Both the position numbers and the translations under genes were made by a program. From NCBI GenBank assembly GCA_030584185.1, contig CP129495.1, positions 765,608 through 829,607 on the forward strand: DNA of 64,000 nt, written 5' to 3'. Each line of letters begins with the position of its first letter. Position 1 is the stretch's first letter. The stretch is from Acidimicrobiia bacterium (GTDB taxonomy: Bacteria; Actinomycetota; Acidimicrobiia; Spongiisociales; UBA11373). The notes beneath the pieces are model-generated. The model was not told where the DNA came from and made no database searches. It saw nothing but the letters and a program-made list of their open reading frames with translations. Shown in pieces: positions 35,897 through 44,169 of the stretch.

Positions 35897-37176
35897 CCCA
35901 CGAACTGCTCCTCCTCGGTGGAGCCGGTCAGAGCCAGGGTGGCGGCACGACCGCCGGCCACCACCTCGGCCACCAGGTCGAAGTACCCGGCGCCGACCTC
36001 CTGTTGATGTCGCGTCGCCGTATAGCCGTCATCCTCCATGGCGAACTCGTCCTCCTGGAGGCGGACGTAGGCCGGCATCCCGGACTCGGCATAGCCCTTC
36101 GCCAGAGAGAACATCGAGGCGTTGACGGCGTGAAACCCGGCCAGGGTGATGAACTGGAACTTGTAACCCATCGCCGCCAGGTCCCTCTGGAAGGAGGCGA
36201 TGGCGGAGTCGTCGAGGTGTCTCTTCCAGTTGAACGACGGCGAGCAGTTGTAGGCGAGCAGCTTGCCCGGGAAGCGCAGGTGTATGGCCTCGGCGAAGCG
36301 CTCCGCCTCCTCCCGGTCGGGATGGGCGGTCTCGCACCACAGCAGGTCGGAGTACGGGGCGTAGGCGAGCCCCCTGGCGATGGCGGCATCGATCCCACTT
36401 CGCACCTCGTGGAACCCCTCCGGCGTGCGCACGCCGGTGAGGAACTGCCGGTCGGCCTCGTCAGCGTCGCTCGTGAGCAGCGTCGCCGAGTTGGCGTCGG
36501 TGCGCGCCACCAACAGGGTGGGCACGCCCGCCACATCGGCGGCCAGTCGAGCGGCGGTGAGGGTTCGCACGTGCTGAGAGGTGGGGACCAGCACCTTGCC
36601 ACCCATGTGCCCGCACTTCTTCTCAGAGGCGAGCTGATCCTCGAAGTGGACGGCGGCGGCGCCCGCCTCGATCATCCCTCGCATGATCTCGAAGGCGTTG
36701 AGTGCGCCTCCGAAGCCGGCCTCGGCATCGGCGACGATGGGTAGGAAGTAGTCGACGTCTCCTCCCCCGCCCGCCCACTGGATCTGATCGGCGCGCCGCA
36801 AAGCTGCATTGATCCGCCGCACCAGTGCCGGGGCGCTGTTCGCCGGATACAGGCTCTGATCGGGGTAGGTCTCACCGGCAAGGTTGGCGTCGGCGGCGAC
36901 CTGCCAGCCGGACAGGTACACCGCCTCCAGGCCGGCCTTGGCCATCTGCACCGCCTGGCCGCCGGTGAGGGCGCCGAGGGCGGCGACGAAGTCGCGCTCG
37001 TGCAGGAGGCTCCACAGGCGTCCGGCAGCGAACATCGAGTAGGGCAGCTGGGGTGGGTGCGAGCCCTGCAGGCGTACGACGGCGGCCGCCTGGTAGTCGC
37101 GCGTCACCCCCTCCCATCGAGGGTCCTCTGCCCAGGAGCGGGTCATGGCGGTGGCGCGGGCTTCGAAGTCGGACAC
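35893..37176 (-). CDS. aceA: Isocitrate lyase
   Basis: AceA cleaves isocitrate to glyoxylate and succinate. The roughly 427-residue protein has the active-site [14 protein letters not shown] loop (cysteine 188 here), [28 protein letters not shown] and [14 protein letters not shown]. It is close in length to mycobacterial Icl1. A GTG at 37176 is preferred because GAGGTG is placed 6 nt upstream. A GTG at 37185, directly after the aceB stop, is the alternative. It sits between aceB and aceK. Confidence 0.95.
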   Translation of the reverse strand: MSDFEARATAMTRSWAEDPRWEGVTRDYQAAAVVRLQGSHPPQLPYSMFAAGRLWSLLHERDFVAALGALTGGQAVQMAKAGLEAVYLSGWQVAADANLAGETYPDQSLYPANSAPALVRRINAALRRADQIQWAGGGGDVDYFLPIVADAEAGFGGALNAFEIMRGMIEAGAAAVHFEDQLASEKKCGHMGGKVLVPTSQHVRTLTAARLAADVAGVPTLLVARTDANSATLLTSDADEADRQFLTGVRTPEGFHEVRSGIDAAIARGLAYAPYSDLLWCETAHPDREEAERFAEAIHLRFPGKLLAYNCSPSFNWKRHLDDSAIASFQRDLAAMGYKFQFITLAGFHAVNASMFSLAKGYAESGMPAYVRLQEDEFAMEDDGYTATRHQQEVGAGYFDLVAEVVAGGRAATLALTGSTEEEQFVG

Positions 37177-37186
37177 GGCTCTCACC

Positions 37187-38758
37187 TCAGATCAGATCGT
37201 ATGCGGGAATGGTCAGGAAGGGGATGAACTCGTCGGCGAGCGCCACCTCGAGGAACAGGCCCAGGGCATCGTCGAGACGTGGCGGCGGCTCGGCGGCCTC
37301 GATCCGGGACACCTCCTCGGCGGCGATCGCCCTCACCAGCCCATCGGTGATGACGGTGCCATCGTCCATGACCGCCCCATGGCGAACCCACTGCCACACC
37401 TGGGTGCGGGAGATCTCGGCGGTGGCGGCATCCTCCATCAGGTCGTCGATGGCGGCGGCGCCGACGCCGCTCAGCCAGGACGCCAGGTACCGGATTCCCA
37501 CCGACACGTTCTGACGCAAACCAGTCTCGGTGATCAACCCACCGGGGACGGCCACATCGAGCAGGGCGGCGGCGTCGGGGGTGACATCGTCGCGAAGCCT
37601 TCCGGCCTGGTTGGGCCGGCCGTCGAGCACGGCGTCGAACTCGGACATGGCGGTGGCCACCAGGTCGGGATGGGCCACCCAGGTTCCGTCGAAGCCGTCT
37701 CTCGCCTCGCGCCGCTTGTCGGCGGCCACCTGCTCCAGAGCCCGCTCGGTGACCTCCGGATTCCGCCGGTTGGGAATGAACGCCGCCATGCCGCCGATGG
37801 CGTGGGCACCTCGCCGGTGGCATGCCCGAACCAGCTGTCGGGTGTAGGCGCCCATGAAGGGCACGGTCATCGTGATCGAGCCGCGGTCGGGAAGCACCAT
37901 CTCGGGGCGGTTGCGGAAGGTCTTGACGATGCTGAAGATGTAGTCCCAACGCCCGGCGTTGAGGCCGGCACAGTGCTCCCTCAACTCGTGAAGGATCTCC
38001 TCCATCTCGAAGGCTGCGAGGACGGTTTCGATCAGCACGGTGGCTCGAATCGTTCCCACCGGCAGGCCGAGCACCGCCTCGGCGTGGAGGAAGAGGTCGT
38101 CCCACAGCCGAGCCTCCAGATGGCTCTCCATCTTGGGCAAGTAGCAGTAGGGCCCGCTTCCCCGGCGCACCAGTTCGGCGGCGTTGTGGAAGAGGTAGAG
38201 GCCGAGATCGAAGAAGCCGGCGGCCATGGGCACGCCGTCGACCAGGGCGTGGCGCTCGACGAGGTGCAGCCCCCTGGGCCTCACCATCAGAATGGCCGTC
38301 TCCTCGGCGAGGCTGTAGTGCCGGCCATCGTCGGTGGTCAAGGAGATCGCCCGGCGCACCGCATCCCAGAGGTTCACCTGCCCGTCGATGATGTTGTCCC
38401 AGGTGGGAGCGTTGGCGTCCTCGAGGTCTGCCATGAAGACGCGAGCCCCCGAGTTGAGGGCGTTGATCATCATCTTGCGTTCGACCGGCCCGGTGATCTC
38501 CACGCGGCGGTCGAGCAGATCATGGGGAGGGGGGCTCACCTTCCAGTCTGCTGCCCGAAGCGACTCGGTCTCGGGCAGGAAGCCGGGCAGCTCGCCGGCG
38601 TCCCATCGGCGTTGGCGCTCCTGGCGCATGGCCAGCAGTTCGGTGCGACGGCCGCCGAATCGGTGCTCGAGCGAGGCCAGGAAGTGCAGTGCCTCCGGGG
38701 TGAGGATCTCGGCGCGGCGCCCAGATGCGGCTCCGGTGATCTCTACGGAGTCGAGCAT
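37187..38758 (-). CDS. aceB: Malate synthase A
   Basis: AceB condenses glyoxylate with acetyl-CoA to malate. The 523-residue protein is of the A form: [58 protein letters not shown], and the catalytic aspartate region at its C-terminal domain. The frame is open further upstream, but ATG 38758 has a GGAGG site and gives the usual length. A TATCCT hexamer (minus strand, 38783-38788) could be the -10 of the aceBAK operon. The aceA gene begins within 11 bp of the stop. Confidence 0.95.
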   Translation of the reverse strand: MLDSVEITGAASGRRAEILTPEALHFLASLEHRFGGRRTELLAMRQERQRRWDAGELPGFLPETESLRAADWKVSPPPHDLLDRRVEITGPVERKMMINALNSGARVFMADLEDANAPTWDNIIDGQVNLWDAVRRAISLTTDDGRHYSLAEETAILMVRPRGLHLVERHALVDGVPMAAGFFDLGLYLFHNAAELVRRGSGPYCYLPKMESHLEARLWDDLFLHAEAVLGLPVGTIRATVLIETVLAAFEMEEILHELREHCAGLNAGRWDYIFSIVKTFRNRPEMVLPDRGSITMTVPFMGAYTRQLVRACHRRGAHAIGGMAAFIPNRRNPEVTERALEQVAADKRREARDGFDGTWVAHPDLVATAMSEFDAVLDGRPNQAGRLRDDVTPDAAALLDVAVPGGLITETGLRQNVSVGIRYLASWLSGVGAAAIDDLMEDAATAEISRTQVWQWVRHGAVMDDGTVITDGLVRAIAAEEVSRIEAAEPPPRLDDALGLFLEVALADEFIPFLTIPAYDLI

Positions 38759-38782
38759 TGGCCTCCGGGGGCAGGGGCGCCG

Positions 38783-38788
38783 AGGATA
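38783..38788 (-). promoter_or_regulatory. Possible -10 element of the aceB-aceA-aceK operon
   Basis: TATCCT on the minus strand lies 24 bp before the aceB ATG and would give a leader of roughly 18 nt containing the GGAGG ribosome site. No good -35 is visible at the expected distance, so an activator may be needed. Confidence 0.4.
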
Positions 38789-38934
38789 CAGGATGCACGG
38801 GTACCTGCCCCCAGCGCATCGACTGCCGCATGCACGACCGTCGGGCGTCCAGCCGACTCCATGCGGGTTTGCCCCACCGCCGGTCGGCGTGGAAGCGGCC
38901 TCGATCACCGCTCGCCGACGAATAACCTGCCGCT

Positions 38935-39591
38935 GTGACCACCGAGCACCTCAGGGTGTCGCCGAAGGCCGGAGCGACTCTCATCGTGAGCCTCGCCTTC
39001 GCCTCGGCCGGGATCACCGCCCTCTTCCTCGGGATGCGGTCGGTGATGGACATCGGCGGGTTCTGCGCCGAAGGTGGCCCCTACGTCATCGAGCACCACT
39101 GCCCCGATGGGGTCGCCGGGGTCATGGTGGGTTCGATCTGGCTGGGAGCAATCGCCGCCATCATCTACGCGGTTACTGCCGCCCGCGCCCGCATCCCTTC
39201 GTTCGTCGCCTTCTTCTGGCCGGCGCTGTTCGTGTCACTGGGCTGGAACTTTCTCGAGTACTCGTTCGATCCGCCCGTCGGCTCAGGGCCGGTGTGGGGG
39301 TGGCTGATCCCTGGAGTCCTCTTCGTCCTCATGGGCGCCGTGCCGCTGTGGCTCTGGATAAGGATGGGAGGCTTCAGCGCCGGCGGCATCCGATCCGGGC
39401 GAACCGAAGTGGATGGCCCCCACATCGGCCCTGTGGTGGCGCCGTTCCCGGTGGCGGAGGCACCGCCGTCGTCCGAATCCATCGAGGGCCACGATCTGGT
39501 CGCCACCCTCGAACGCCTCGACGAACTCCATCGCTCCGGCTCCCTGAGCGATGACGAGTTCGCCAAGGCGAAACGGAGGCTGCTCTCATGA
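38935..39591 (+). CDS. Membrane protein with C-terminal SHOCT domain
   Basis: The 218-residue protein has four hydrophobic segments in its first 145 residues, with Cys residues in the loop [19 protein letters not shown], then a soluble linker. The last 30 residues are a SHOCT domain ([20 protein letters not shown]). SHOCT tails are linked to oligomerisation. Function is unknown. TAACCT (38923-38928) is 6 nt before the GTG. Its stop overlaps the start of a 32-codon gene. Confidence 0.75.
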   Translation: MTTEHLRVSPKAGATLIVSLAFASAGITALFLGMRSVMDIGGFCAEGGPYVIEHHCPDGVAGVMVGSIWLGAIAAIIYAVTAARARIPSFVAFFWPALFVSLGWNFLEYSFDPPVGSGPVWGWLIPGVLFVLMGAVPLWLWIRMGGFSAGGIRSGRTEVDGPHIGPVVAPFPVAEAPPSSESIEGHDLVATLERLDELHRSGSLSDDEFAKAKRRLLS

Positions 39592-39686
39592 ACCGCCGAG
39601 ACTGGATCTGGGTTGGAGTCCAGGCGGCGGCGGCAGTGGCAGGAGTCTGGTTCGGACTCTGGGCATTCGGAACCATCACCGGCTAG
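39588..39686 (+). CDS. 32-residue membrane microprotein coupled to the SHOCT gene
   Basis: An ATGA overlap places this ATG on the stop of the SHOCT gene. The product has a basic start (MNRRDW) and one hydrophobic helix (IWVGVQAAAAVAGVWFGLWA), ending in a TAG at 39684-39686. It is too short for most gene finders. It may associate with the neighbouring membrane protein. The coupling, and the fact that the frame looks like protein, are the only evidence. Confidence 0.5.
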   Translation: MNRRDWIWVGVQAAAAVAGVWFGLWAFGTITG

Positions 39687-39718
39687 GGCAAGGCCGTCCC
39701 CGGGCGGTGGTACCGGCG

Positions 39719-40384
39719 CTACTTCGCGGGCTCGCTCTCCGCCTCAGGCACGTAGAAGTGGTCGGCATCCTGACGCCGGAGTGCTGCCGCCTTCTCCCGG
39801 TGCAGGGTCGTCGAACGACTCAGGTCGCGATACACCTGCTCCACGCCCTGCTTGGACTTCGACCAGTTCCGCGCGTTCGGTGCCGCCACACCGATCGCCC
39901 CGCCGGCGGCGAGCGAGTCCTGGTCGGCACCGAGGAACACGAACACCCAGCCACTGGAGCGGCGGTGTTCGATCAGTGGGAGGACGTCGGCCCGGCTGAA
40001 CTCCCGGCTGGCATTCTCCAAGCCGTCGGTGAGGATCACCACGACCTGGTCTTCGGCGGGCTCGCCGTCGACTCTCCTGCGGGCGACTTCGGTGTCGATG
40101 CGGGCGATCATCCTGCCGATGGCATCGAACAGGGGCGTGGTGCCTCGGGGCCGGTACGCCTCCCGCGCCAGGGGTTGCACGGTCGTGATGTCGGTGCCGT
40201 CGACCAGCACCTCGAAAGGGTCTTCCGAGTCGAACTGGGCGAGCGTGAGCCGAGCCTCGCCTCGGACCTTCTGCTGCTCGCCGAGGTAGGCGTTGAAGCC
40301 GCCGACGACGTCGTCGGCGATCGAGGCCATCGAGCCCGACCTGTCGAGTACGACGGCGATGTGTACCGGGGTGTCTGTGGTCAT
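39719..40384 (-). CDS. VWA domain protein
   Basis: The 221-residue soluble protein is a von Willebrand factor A domain with the metal-ion-dependent adhesion motif DRSGSMASI near its start, a downstream TDGLEN aspartate, and RGTTPLFDAI. Similar small VWA proteins are linked to metal-ion-dependent protein assembly, often with unknown partners. An AAGGAGG ribosome site precedes ATG 40384. A near-consensus promoter lies about 100 bp upstream. It is divergent from XRE paralogue B. Confidence 0.87.
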   Translation of the reverse strand: MTTDTPVHIAVVLDRSGSMASIADDVVGGFNAYLGEQQKVRGEARLTLAQFDSEDPFEVLVDGTDITTVQPLAREAYRPRGTTPLFDAIGRMIARIDTEVARRRVDGEPAEDQVVVILTDGLENASREFSRADVLPLIEHRRSSGWVFVFLGADQDSLAAGGAIGVAAPNARNWSKSKQGVEQVYRDLSRSTTLHREKAAALRRQDADHFYVPEAESEPAK

Positions 40385-40489
40385 GTGGTCTTCCTCCTTC
40401 AGCCTCATTGATACCAGCGGCGTGCGACAGAAACGCACAGGGGCGGTTCGGAGCAGAACTCCCCTGATTCGACTCCGTGCGTAGACATT

Positions 40490-40518
40490 ATTATTCTGCT
40501 GACGTCGAAACGTGTCAA
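40490..40518 (-). promoter_or_regulatory. Near-consensus sigma-70-type promoter for the VWA gene
   Basis: On the minus strand, TTGACA (40513-40518) is followed by 17 nt and AATAAT (40490-40495, five of six consensus bases). This is unusually AT-rich for the region. The predicted leader is about 100 nt before ATG 40384. The -35 overlaps the motif at 40506-40522 that resembles a site upstream of the other XRE gene, so the XRE protein could control this promoter. Confidence 0.65.
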
Positions 40519-40568
40519 ATGGGGCAACCAGCCTCACATTCCTATCCCGGAGCGCCTATGCTGCGCCG

Positions 40569-41033
40569 ATGGCCACCGAGGCGACCGGTGCCGACTCCGG
40601 GTTCTACGAGGCTCTGGGCAGAAGCATCCAGGTGCTGAGGACCGACCGGGGGCTGAAGCGCAGGGAGCTGGCGACCCGTGCCGGCATCTCGTACTCCTAC
40701 CTGGCCTCCATCGAGAACGGGAACAAGCAGCCGTCGTCGTCGGTGCTCATCGCCATCGCCGAGGCACTCGGACTTCGCAGCCACGAGCTGATGGCGGCTG
40801 CCGAACAGCGCCAGGAGCGGGGACCCCTCACCACCGAGTACCCGTCGTGGCTCACCGGGGATCGCCGGCCGTCGTCGCAGGGCGGGCCACCTCGAGCGCC
40901 GGTGGCCAGGACCGAGGGCCCCGACCTCGCCGCTTTCCTGGATGAGATGACCGACCTTGCAGCCCCCCTCGATCCACACGAGCGAGAGGTGCTGCTGCGC
41001 CTTGCCCGAAAGTTGGCCCCGCGCGAGCGCTGA
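40569..41033 (+). CDS. XRE-family transcriptional regulator, paralogue B
   Basis: The 154-residue protein has the same plan as the regulator at 31967-32413: HTH at residues about 15-75 (GRSIQVLRTDRGLKRRELAT, ISYSYLASIENGNKQPSSSV, IAEALGLRSHELM), a Pro-rich linker and a helical tail. The two share long identical blocks, so they are recent paralogues and may bind similar sites. TATGCT (40557-40562) lies 6 nt before the ATG, which suggests a leaderless start. It is divergent from the VWA gene. Confidence 0.87.
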   Translation: MATEATGADSGFYEALGRSIQVLRTDRGLKRRELATRAGISYSYLASIENGNKQPSSSVLIAIAEALGLRSHELMAAAEQRQERGPLTTEYPSWLTGDRRPSSQGGPPRAPVARTEGPDLAAFLDEMTDLAAPLDPHEREVLLRLARKLAPRER

Positions 41034-41110
41034 GGCGCCTGCCGACCCCTCTCGATAGCGACTGCCCGCCCGACCCCTCTCGGCCATCGATCGCCGGGTG
41101 CGCCAACCGA

Positions 41111-41290
41111 TCAGGTGCTCGGACGCCGGACGACCGGGATGAGGTGGCCGCCGCTGACCGACGAGCGGTGCCCGTCGTCCCAGAGCACATGGACGGTGGA
41201 GCCCTGCACCCCGAGGACGCGACCCTCCCGTCCCACCTGCCCGACCTTCCTGGTCAACTCCCGGAACCGCATCCCCTTGCGAAGCCTCAT
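41111..41290 (-). CDS. DUF1918-like small protein
   Basis: The 59-residue protein has an SH3-like pattern (MRFRELTRKVGQVGREGRVL and VHVLWDDGHRSSV) like DUF1918 and related small beta-barrel proteins. The function of such proteins is unknown. TACGCT (minus strand, 41298-41303) is 7 nt before the ATG. A 13-bp direct repeat, ccgacccctctcg, lies at 41042-41054 and 41070-41082 in the spacer to the XRE gene. Confidence 0.62.
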   Translation of the reverse strand: MRLRKGMRFRELTRKVGQVGREGRVLGVQGSTVHVLWDDGHRSSVSGGHLIPVVRRPST

Positions 41291-41345
41291 GTGTGCGAGC
41301 GTAAGCCATCTCGTGCCGAAATGGGGGGCCGACAGTGAGCAAGAC

Positions 41346-41981
41346 TCACTCGCCGACATCGACCAGGATGAATTCGCAGGCGTGCTCCTCCATCCACTCC
41401 GCCACTCCTGCGACGCCGACCAGACCGAGATGCCTGACGACGTCATCCACCAGATGGAGCACGAGCCGGTCGTGGCCGTCGTCGACGGTCATCTCGCCGT
41501 CCTCCGACTGAACCACCAGCGTGTCGGGACCGAGCGAGAATCGAATCAGAGCGCCGGAAGCCTCGCCATGTGCCGACAGCGCTAGGTCGTGCAGCCAGCG
41601 AGTGAGCACCGCCCCGTCGTCGAACAGTGTGAGCAGCCCGGCGAGCACCACCGAGTCGACGTGGTCTGGATGCACCACGACCATCGTCACCCGGTCCCGG
41701 AGCAGCAGCGGACCGCCGACCGTGTAGACACCGTGCATGTCCTGTCCGTGAGCGCCGAGGCGCACCTGATGGCTCCCGCCGCGGCCGAACACACCGCGCG
41801 TCCAGACGAAGGTCCTGCAGTCCGGGCACCGATGTGTCGGAGCGGCGTCGGCGACGGCGCAGTCGGGGAGTTCGACCCCCCGGGTCGCCTCCCTGGGCGA
41901 ACTGGAGCCGGGCACCCCGTCTCCGACGACGGGCTCCAGGCGACCCTTGCCGCACCCCGGACAGGGTCGTTCACTGCTCAT
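41346..41981 (-). CDS. Hypothetical protein with N-terminal zinc-ribbon-like CPGCG
   Basis: The 211-residue protein begins with CPGCGKG and has CPDCRTFVWTRG about 50 residues later, so four Cys could bind one zinc. The remainder is beta-rich with several His, Asp and Glu, and resembles no family known to me. The frame is open upstream to 42068, but TACGGT (minus strand, 41988-41993) lies 6 nt before ATG 41981, which sets the start. Confidence 0.62.
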   Translation of the reverse strand: MSSERPCPGCGKGRLEPVVGDGVPGSSSPREATRGVELPDCAVADAAPTHRCPDCRTFVWTRGVFGRGGSHQVRLGAHGQDMHGVYTVGGPLLLRDRVTMVVVHPDHVDSVVLAGLLTLFDDGAVLTRWLHDLALSAHGEASGALIRFSLGPDTLVVQSEDGEMTVDDGHDRLVLHLVDDVVRHLGLVGVAGVAEWMEEHACEFILVDVGE

Positions 41982-42118
41982 GTGTCGACCGTATCCATCG
42001 GGGGTGACCGAAACCGGCTTCGACCCGCCGGCCGGCGCCGTCTTCGACCGACGGCGGACACGATCCATTGCCGCACCGGCTCCCCTTCCTACAGTTGCGA
42101 TGGACAGGAGGAGGTCCC

Positions 42119-42592
42119 ATGGCCCGACCCACTACGTATGCGACTCCGATCTGCATCGCCCTCACCGTCCTCGCCGGCCTCGGGATCCTCCTCGGACTGC
42201 TCACCGAAACGGTGCTGTATCCAATCGCCTTCGTGGTGCCGGCCGTGGGCTACGAGGCTTACCGGACGGAGGGCGCCTCCACACGATGGGCATCATGGCT
42301 GCTGGCAGTGCTCACGATCTCATTGATCGTCGTCAACGTCTTCGACATCTCGTACGACCTGAGCACTCTCCTGGGTTCGTCCAGCGCCACGGTCGGCGGC
42401 GAGGAGGTGCCACTCGGAGATGTCGCCGTTGTGTTCCCGGCGGCCATGGGGGCCCTGGCCGTGGTCCTCTGGACCCGTACCCGCGGCATCTACACGAGAT
42501 GGTTGGCGGCCATCGTGTTCGTCACCGCGGCTGCGATCGTCTACCTCACCGCACCGGAAGCCCTCGGCGACCTGGTAGATCGCGTGATCTGA
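42119..42592 (+). CDS. Membrane protein, unknown
   Basis: The 157-residue protein has about five hydrophobic segments with few charges. ATG 42119 follows an AGGAGGAGG ribosome site, and the preceding in-frame codons are not needed. No family recognised. It lies 61 bp before the LysE-type gene, which has its own ribosome site. Confidence 0.6.
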   Translation: MARPTTYATPICIALTVLAGLGILLGLLTETVLYPIAFVVPAVGYEAYRTEGASTRWASWLLAVLTISLIVVNVFDISYDLSTLLGSSSATVGGEEVPLGDVAVVFPAAMGALAVVLWTRTRGIYTRWLAAIVFVTAAAIVYLTAPEALGDLVDRVI

Positions 42593-42653
42593 CCGCCACG
42601 GCGGCACCGGGCGGGACTTCGGCGACAATCCCGGCCCACACAGGAGGTGTTCC

Positions 42654-43277
42654 ATGCTCGAGGCGCTTCTCGGTGGGCTCGCCGCCGGGTTCGGCATCGC
42701 CATCCCGGTCGGGGCCATCGCCATCCTCATCGTCGAGACCGGCATGCGCTGCGGGTTCCGCTGCGCAGCCTTCGCCGGGGCAGGCGCCGCCACCGCCGAT
42801 CTCCTATACGCAACGGCAGCAGTGTTCGGCGGTGCCGCCATCGCCTCGGCTGTCGAGGCCTCGGCGACGCCGTTCAAGTACGGGAGCGCAGCCATCCTGG
42901 CGCTGATGGCTTTCGCCGGGCTCCGCAAGGCGCGGCGATCGCGATCGGCCGGTCTCACCACCTTCGACCAGGTTCCGAACCGGGGCGAGCTGCTCCGTAC
43001 CTACGGGAAGTTCCTCGGCCTGACGGTGGTCAACCCCCTCACCGTCGTCTACTTCACCGTATTCGTGGTAGGGCTGGGCATCGCCGAGAGCCTCGACGCC
43101 ACTCAGGGAATCGTGTTCGCCGGATCGGCCTTCGCCGCATCCCTGTCGTGGCAGACCCTGCTGGCCGCCATCGGCGCCTCGGCACACCGCCGACTGCCCG
43201 ATCGCTTCAGGTTCATCGCCTCGGTTGTAGGCAACCTGATCGTGCTCGGTCTGGCAGTGCTCGTGGTGACGCGGTAG
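42654..43277 (+). CDS. LysE-family amino-acid exporter
   Basis: The 207-residue protein has six membrane segments and the LysE/RhtB pattern: an N-terminal GLAAGFGIAIPVGAIAILIVETGMRCG and a central NPLTVVYFTVFV. These proteins export amino acids. A perfect AGGAGGTG site precedes ATG 42654. The substrate is not known. Confidence 0.87.
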   Translation: MLEALLGGLAAGFGIAIPVGAIAILIVETGMRCGFRCAAFAGAGAATADLLYATAAVFGGAAIASAVEASATPFKYGSAAILALMAFAGLRKARRSRSAGLTTFDQVPNRGELLRTYGKFLGLTVVNPLTVVYFTVFVVGLGIAESLDATQGIVFAGSAFAASLSWQTLLAAIGASAHRRLPDRFRFIASVVGNLIVLGLAVLVVTR

Positions 43278-43287
43278 GCGTCACTTC

Positions 43288-44091
43288 TCATTTGCGCGCC
43301 CAGGCCATCACGTCGTCGACGATCATCGTGTGGCCGGCGGCATCTGCGTAGAGGATGAACCCGAAAGTCCCGGCGGTGGCAGCAAGGGTGCCATTCCAGG
43401 TGGTGACGGCGACCCCATTGATGCTCACCGTCACCCCGCCACCATCGATCACGATCGATACCGCGGTGGCCTCCGACGGGTCGAATCCGGCCTCCGCCGG
43501 GATCCGGGCCTCCGAGACCTCCATCAGGTTCACGACGCCGTCGGCGGTCCCGAGCGAGACGAACTCCAGGAACCCGGTCTCCGACGCCGGGTTGACCGCT
43601 ATCGAGAGGTAGTGGCGATCAGGGTCGAGGAACAACAGCACACCGAATCGAGTCCCGGTTCCCCATGCGTCCGAGGTGAGGGTGAACTGGAGCTTCGCCA
43701 GGTCCAGCGCGACCGGGTACTCGAACCGCCCCACACCCGACTGGGTGGCCGTGATCCGGCCCCTGCCGTCGGCCGTCACCTCCAGAGTCGCCGACGGATC
43801 GATCACGGCGAGCGGTGACGATCCCTCGAACGAATCCTCGAAGTCGGGAGGGATGGTCGTCGTCGTGGCGACGACCGTGGTGGTCGCAGCAGGCAAGGCC
43901 TCTGTGGTGGTCACGGCGGCCGTGGTCGGAACCGCCGTGGTCGCCGCCAGGTCGTCAGGGGCAGGATCACCGTCCGCCATCAGCACCCAGATCAGGGCGA
44001 TCACGAGCACCAGCATCGCCCCCGAGGCGAAGGCGAGCCACGGGCGGAGGTCGGCCGGCGGCGCGGGCGGCGGCGGAGGAGGCTCGATCAT
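43288..44091 (-). CDS. Membrane-anchored, Thr-rich surface protein, ConA-like
   Basis: The 267-residue protein has a Pro-rich cytoplasmic N-terminus, one helix (residues about 18-40), a Thr/Ala-rich linker (about 45-85) and a beta-rich extracellular domain (LQFTLTSDAWGTGTRFGVLLFLD, HYLSIAVNPASE and VSINGVAVTTWNG). The domain is like concanavalin/DUF1080 jelly rolls. It shares this plan with 45967-46920. TAGGCT (minus strand, 44098-44103) is 6 nt before the ATG. It probably binds a carbohydrate or cell-wall component, which is not proven. Confidence 0.68.
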   Translation of the reverse strand: MIEPPPPPPAPPADLRPWLAFASGAMLVLVIALIWVLMADGDPAPDDLAATTAVPTTAAVTTTEALPAATTTVVATTTTIPPDFEDSFEGSSPLAVIDPSATLEVTADGRGRITATQSGVGRFEYPVALDLAKLQFTLTSDAWGTGTRFGVLLFLDPDRHYLSIAVNPASETGFLEFVSLGTADGVVNLMEVSEARIPAEAGFDPSEATAVSIVIDGGGVTVSINGVAVTTWNGTLAATAGTFGFILYADAAGHTMIVDDVMAWARK

Positions 44092-44169
44092 GGCCGCAGC
44101 CTACGCCTCCGACTCTGGCACAACCCCCAAATCCTCAACAATCGGCCACAACCGGCCGAAGATCAGCCC

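Noticed and set aside
31967-41033. XRE regulators as RamB-type acetate regulators
   Set aside because: They are about 150 residues with no ImmA or substrate domain, whereas RamB is far longer. Only proximity to aceBAK suggested it.
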